A DNA stretch of 8,571 nucleotides from Verrucomicrobiota bacterium (GTDB lineage Bacteria; Verrucomicrobiota; Verrucomicrobiia; Opitutales; Seribacteraceae), in contig JACNJI010000135.1 of NCBI GenBank assembly GCA_014382645.1, forward strand, positions 1 to 8,571. Direction: 5' to 3'. The notes beneath the pieces are model-generated. The model was not told the origin of the DNA. It made no database searches and saw only the letters and a program-made list of their open reading frames with translations. Positions 5,096 through 8,571 of the stretch are shown one piece after another. Each line of letters begins with the position of its first letter. The stretch's first letter is position 1. The translations under genes and the position numbers were made by a program.

Positions 5096-7390
5096 ATGAA
5101 ATTTCGAGTAATTGGGAAATTTGGCAACGCCTTGTGGTTCCCTGTGGCTACTTTGGTTCTACTGCTTGGTTTGGCTTCGCCCGTCTATTTTACCTCAATC
5201 TCGCAAGACACCTTGGCAATGGTGGGGGAGGGGAGTTCTACCTTGTCGACCCAAGCCGAGCAACAACTCCGAGAAAACAACTTGGGCCCAGTGGAAATGC
5301 TTCTTCCCCTTTTGCCGGCTGAAGAATCCGCGAAATTCAAGTCCGAGGTAGACGAAAGAAAGAAAAGTAATCGTGATTTGGAAGTTTCCGGCGGTGGAAG
5401 TATTTTCGATTTGTTGACCTTTCGGGAGTATTTCGGCGGTCTCGACGAATACAGCAGAGAGCAAAAGCGTTTTTCCGCTTATTTCGTCTACAACAGAGCG
5501 AAAACAAAAGGAGATCTCTGGACACGATTGGAGGAAAGTAGCTCGAACAAGAACGTTCAGGCGATTTTGGCGAGTATACCAAAGGAAGGTCGCCCCGGCG
5601 CGTTTTGGGCCAAGGTTATCAATGAACCGAATCTGAGCAGCTTTCCCGGAACTAAGCTTATTCGATTGGAGAACTTTCGTTTCTTTCCTCAGCGTCGTTT
5701 GTTGGTTTCGGTCGCGCTACGATCAAAAGCCGAAATTGACGCCAATGCGAGTGAGGCAGAAATTCGCGATGATTGCTTGGTCGAAGCTCGGCAATCCTTG
5801 GCCCTCGAAAATTCATTGCCCAGGGGGTCCACCCTAGGGCGCGAAGGACGCGAAATGGCCATGGAGGCCAATGCCAGTGTGCTTGAGGCGGCGGATCTCG
5901 CTTTTCTCGACTACCCGTCGACCCTTTCGCGCCTCGGTATCATCAAAGCCGGTCCCACTGCAGACGGAGGCTACGAGGTGATGCTCGGGGGCGTTATCGG
6001 TCCGGACGGTAAGCTCGAGGAGCATGGTCGCTGGCTTCCGTATCCGATGCTCGTTCCCATGATGGTGGGTACGGCCATGGCTATCGAAAAGGATTATTTT
6101 AGCTCCGACGTCGGTTTTGAGCTTGGAAAACTTTCGCAGGGTTTGTTGGCGGGTAATTTGGAAGCGAAAGAAAAATTAAGGGCTTTTTATTGGGCTGCAC
6201 AGCAGTTGGCTCGCAAGCTAAACTTGATTCAGATGGCCGAACTTACGAAGCGCTGCCCCGATTTGAAAGGCGTCTTCGATCTCGCGACTCTCATCCGCAT
6301 GCGGAATCGTCCCCTTTCCGAGGTGGCCGGAAAAATCAAGGCCGCTCGGAGAGAGATTTCCTCCTTGGCTCCCGAGGAAACAGAGGGAAAAAAAGTTGAG
6401 CTTGAAAACCTCTATTCCGAGCGCGAGGAAACGGAGAAACGATTTCAGCGAGAACTTTCCGTCGTTTATGCCGCTACTTTGTTGTCGGGAAATCCTTCGG
6501 GTGTTCTTTCCTATGTCAAGAGTTTCCCGGTTTATGATGCGGATGGCGACGAAAACGCTACGGTTGCAGCCTTGGATGATATGAAGTTTGCCATGGGGCA
6601 TGGGGCCGAAGCGTTGAAGTATCTTTTGCAAATGCGTAAACCCCTGCACAATCCGGGTCCGGTTTTGAGCACGATTCAACCCGTGTTTCCTGTCATCGGT
6701 GGCGGATTGTTGACCTGGTTCTCTCACGCCTACCGAAAAACGGCCATATTTTTGAAGTTGTCGCTTTTTCTCATCGCGGGGGCCTTGTTCAGCACCGCCA
6801 TCGCCAATCTTCTTCCAAACCCCGACTACAGTCGAAGCGTAGGCTCCCCGATTTTGCGTGTTTTACGCAATTTCACCGTGGGTTCCATGGCCTGCGTACT
6901 TGTTCTTTTTTTACTTGAGCCCACACTCTTGCAAACCCCCCGGGGACAAGTTTCCGTGGCCGGTTTTGATTTTGCGCTTGCGAATCTACTTATGTCGGCC
7001 AAGGACGAAGCTATGCCGGATAACAATCTAACTATTGTAACCGGAGCGGTGGCCGGTACGTTTCTTCTAATGCAGTTGGTGATCTTCGTCTTCTGCTTGT
7101 TGCGTATTTCACAAGTTAAGCGTGAAGAGGCTGACGCTCGGTTGAAAGTTAAACTACTCGATAACGAGGATACTCTCTTCGATCTCGGGCTCTACGTAGG
7201 TTTGGGTGGGACTGTTCTTTCCCTGATTCTTCTGCTCGTGCTTGACATAAAGCAGGATGCGCTAATCGGTGCCTACACCTCTACCCTCTTCGGCATTCTC
7301 TTCGTGGCCGCCTTGAAAATTTTCTTCGTTAGGCCTTATAGGAATCACTTGCTCATCATGCAGGCTGAACAAAAGAGATATGAACCATAG
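5096..7390 (+). CDS. Large polytopic membrane protein with MotA/TolQ/ExbB-like C-terminal hairpin
   Basis: I do not recognise this 764-residue protein as a named family. It has one N-terminal membrane anchor (about residues 12-33), a soluble, probably periplasmic part of about 510 residues (34-548) with a charged, coiled-coil-like stretch at 405-455, and five C-terminal hydrophobic spans (about 549-572, 592-612, 645-669, 694-716, 720-745). A basic loop after the fourth span (R-I-S-Q-V-K-R) and a basic tail (R-P-Y-R-N-H) are consistent with both facing the cytoplasm. The fifth span carries G-L-G-G-T-V (702-707) and the sixth T-S-T-L-F-G (728-733), resembling the 'GLLGTV' and 'TxxG' motifs of the MotA/TolQ/ExbB proton-channel hairpin. 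The cytoplasmic loop before it is far shorter than in ExbB. The next gene overlaps it by 11 bp and has a MotB/ExbD-like anchor, supporting a paired complex. There is no Shine-Dalgarno sequence before ATG 5096; this start gives a good signal anchor. The gene is certain; the channel idea is inference. Confidence 0.85.
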   Translation: MKFRVIGKFGNALWFPVATLVLLLGLASPVYFTSISQDTLAMVGEGSSTLSTQAEQQLRENNLGPVEMLLPLLPAEESAKFKSEVDERKKSNRDLEVSGGGSIFDLLTFREYFGGLDEYSREQKRFSAYFVYNRAKTKGDLWTRLEESSSNKNVQAILASIPKEGRPGAFWAKVINEPNLSSFPGTKLIRLENFRFFPQRRLLVSVALRSKAEIDANASEAEIRDDCLVEARQSLALENSLPRGSTLGREGREMAMEANASVLEAADLAFLDYPSTLSRLGIIKAGPTADGGYEVMLGGVIGPDGKLEEHGRWLPYPMLVPMMVGTAMAIEKDYFSSDVGFELGKLSQGLLAGNLEAKEKLRAFYWAAQQLARKLNLIQMAELTKRCPDLKGVFDLATLIRMRNRPLSEVAGKIKAARREISSLAPEETEGKKVELENLYSEREETEKRFQRELSVVYAATLLSGNPSGVLSYVKSFPVYDADGDENATVAALDDMKFAMGHGAEALKYLLQMRKPLHNPGPVLSTIQPVFPVIGGGLLTWFSHAYRKTAIFLKLSLFLIAGALFSTAIANLLPNPDYSRSVGSPILRVLRNFTVGSMACVLVLFLLEPTLLQTPRGQVSVAGFDFALANLLMSAKDEAMPDNNLTIVTGAVAGTFLLMQLVIFVFCLLRISQVKREEADARLKVKLLDNEDTLFDLGLYVGLGGTVLSLILLLVLDIKQDALIGAYTSTLFGILFVAALKIFFVRPYRNHLLIMQAEQKRYEP

Positions 7391-8571
7391 TTTACTGCTT
7401 GTTGTCTGCGATTTTCTGTTGCTGAGCATACTCTCCTTGGCGCGTTTCGATGTGCCGGCGGATGCCGATATAGCTCGAAATCAGGAAAAAGTTGTTTCCA
7501 AGGAGGTAATGGAAAGAATTTCGGACGGCGAAAACTACGACGACGTCGTGGCTGAACTTGAGGCTACCAACGAAACTCTCGAAGCGAACCTTCTGCGAGA
7601 CAAAGACGATCTTGTGACTGAAAAACTTCGTCTCGAGGAAGAAATCGAGGAACGCCGTCTAGAATTGGAGCAGAAGGAGAATTTAATTGCCCAAAAGGAC
7701 GACGTCATCTCCGACAACAAAGTGGCGATTGACGAAGCGGCAAAAGCTGCCGCCAAACTAGAACAGGCCAATGAAGATATCGAGCGTAAGCGCGAAGAAC
7801 TTCTTGCCCGTAACGCTGCGGCCCAAAAGGAAGTCGAACTACTTGCATCAAACCTCATAGATGCTAAGAAGCAGGCCGAAGAATTGACTGCTCAAAAAGC
7901 GCGCACCGAATCCGAAGTGGCTACGGCTAGGGTCGATTTAGCCAAGGCCGAGGAGCAGGCCAAAGCCAAGACTGAAGCCGCGGCAAAGGCTGAGGAGGCT
8001 CTTGCCAGCGAACGAAAGCGAGGGGACGAACTAGTTAAGTCCACTGCAGCAATCGACGAGCGCATCGATGCCCTTAATTCCGGTCTCAAGGATGTGGGCA
8101 CCGGCCTAAAGAATGTAGGGACTTCCCTCGCCGGGGTAGGGGAGAAGATCAGCACCGTCACCGATGAGGTGGCCGGTGTGAAGGCTTCCGTTTCCAATGT
8201 GAGTCAAGAGGTCGCCGGGGTAAAAGCTACCGTCACCAACGTCAGTGAGGAAGTGGCGGGGGTAGGGGATAAGGTTCAGAGCGTCACCCAGCAAGTGGCC
8301 AATATCGCCGAAACCACCACCGAGGCAGTAGCCGAGCAAAAGGAAGCACTAAACCAGATCAGCGAGCGTCAAGCCAAGTCACTCAACGAAATTTATTCGA
8401 ATTATGCGGCAAACAAAGTAAAGCTCACCATGACTTTTCGTCACAAGGGTGGCTTTCTCGGAGCCGAAAAGGTGGACACTTACGAAACTGAAACCATTAT
8501 CCTGGTCGATGGAAGCGTTGCCTATACTTTAGTTCATGCCAAAGACAGTCCTTTCCGTCTCGAGCCTTTTC
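7380..8571 (+). CDS. Single-span coiled-coil protein with MotB/ExbD-like anchor (runs off window)
   Basis: Translation from ATG 7380 stays open for 397 codons to the window end, so the C-terminus is missing. Residues 4-22 form one membrane span with an acidic residue inside it: V-V-C-D-F-L-L-L-S-I-L-S-L, with Asp11. This resembles the 'ADFxTLLLAFF' span of MotB and the Asp-bearing span of ExbD/TolR, although almost no cytoplasmic tail precedes it. Residues about 45-230 are rich in Glu, Lys, Ala and Gln with regular hydrophobic spacing, indicating a long coiled coil. Residues 235-311 are eleven near-perfect heptads. From about residue 345 a beta-rich globular domain begins (K-V-K-L-T-M-T-F-R-H...), which I cannot identify. 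The start overlaps the end of the preceding gene by 11 bp (ATGAACCATAG), so translation is likely coupled and the products probably act together in the inner membrane and periplasm. A simple structural coiled-coil protein is the main alternative. Confidence 0.85.
   Translation, partial: MNHSLLLVVCDFLLLSILSLARFDVPADADIARNQEKVVSKEVMERISDGENYDDVVAELEATNETLEANLLRDKDDLVTEKLRLEEEIEERRLELEQKENLIAQKDDVISDNKVAIDEAAKAAAKLEQANEDIERKREELLARNAAAQKEVELLASNLIDAKKQAEELTAQKARTESEVATARVDLAKAEEQAKAKTEAAAKAEEALASERKRGDELVKSTAAIDERIDALNSGLKDVGTGLKNVGTSLAGVGEKISTVTDEVAGVKASVSNVSQEVAGVKATVTNVSEEVAGVGDKVQSVTQQVANIAETTTEAVAEQKEALNQISERQAKSLNEIYSNYAANKVKLTMTFRHKGGFLGAEKVDTYETETIILVDGSVAYTLVHAKDSPFRLEPF
8082..8312 (+). 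repeat. Eleven tandem heptads, three as 14-residue (42-bp) units
   Basis: Residues 235-311 read as consecutive heptads with hydrophobic residues at positions 2 and 5: G-L-K-D-V-G-T, G-L-K-N-V-G-T, S-L-A-G-V-G-E, K-I-S-T-V-T-D and so on. Residues 263-304 form three 14-residue units beginning E-V-A-G-V (8166-8207, 8208-8249, 8250-8291). Synonymous positions differ between units (GTGGCC, GTCGCC, GTGGCG), so protein pattern is kept while DNA has diverged. The regular pattern implies an oligomeric coiled coil or stalk. Confidence 0.75.

Noticed and set aside
4810..5322. Rightward open frame of 170 codons spanning the def start and the intergenic region
   Set aside because: It overlaps def antisense and the start of the next gene in another frame, and its translation has no coherent domain.
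6218..6727. Antisense open frame of 169 codons inside the large membrane protein gene
   Set aside because: It has no signal, domain or ribosome site and lies wholly within a well-supported gene.
1..8571. Insertion sequences, CRISPR arrays, tRNA or rRNA genes
   Set aside because: No transposase, regularly spaced identical repeats, cloverleaf or rRNA sequence was seen on either strand.

Overview
The window looks like chromosome of a Gram-negative member of the PVC group, most likely Verrucomicrobiota. The grounds are a C-terminal tail typical of the PVC heme-binding/cytochrome proteins at the left edge, a secreted protein made of 24-residue 'ITDxGL' leucine-rich repeats, a secreted lactonase-type propeller, and mostly weak or absent Shine-Dalgarno sequences. 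A TonB-dependent receptor shows there is an outer membrane. The lineage is an inference; no rRNA or other strong marker is present.

Layout. Bases 1-874 (+): the end of a probable PVC heme-binding protein, then 5 bp later a GTG-started secreted LRR protein. Bases 936-2075 (+): an exported 6-phosphogluconolactonase-like seven-bladed propeller. Bases 2150-3949 (+): a BtuB/CirA-type TonB-dependent receptor with a Fur-like operator just upstream. Bases 3946-4922 (-): a convergent two-gene operon, peptide deformylase (def) followed by a short Fur-family repressor whose stop codon shares bases with the receptor's stop codon. Bases 4923-5095: a divergent intergenic region with a 10-bp perfect inverted repeat and a weak Fur-like box. 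Bases 5096-8571 (+): two overlapping genes that match no family I can name with confidence. The first is a 764-residue polytopic membrane protein with a large extracytoplasmic domain. The second is a single-span protein with a long coiled coil and heptad repeats, running off the window.

How the genes may work together. The receptor, the Fur-family regulator and the Fur-like sites near three start codons suggest a small metal-responsive module: outer-membrane uptake, perhaps an exported lactonase, and a local repressor. The last gene pair is the most interesting part. The final two membrane spans of the first protein carry GLGGTV and TxxG motifs resembling the MotA/TolQ/ExbB channel hairpin. 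The second protein begins with a membrane span containing an aspartate in a 'DFLLLSIL' context, resembling MotB/ExbD. The pair may be a divergent ion-driven motor with an unusually large periplasmic apparatus. This rests on motif-level resemblance and gene order only.
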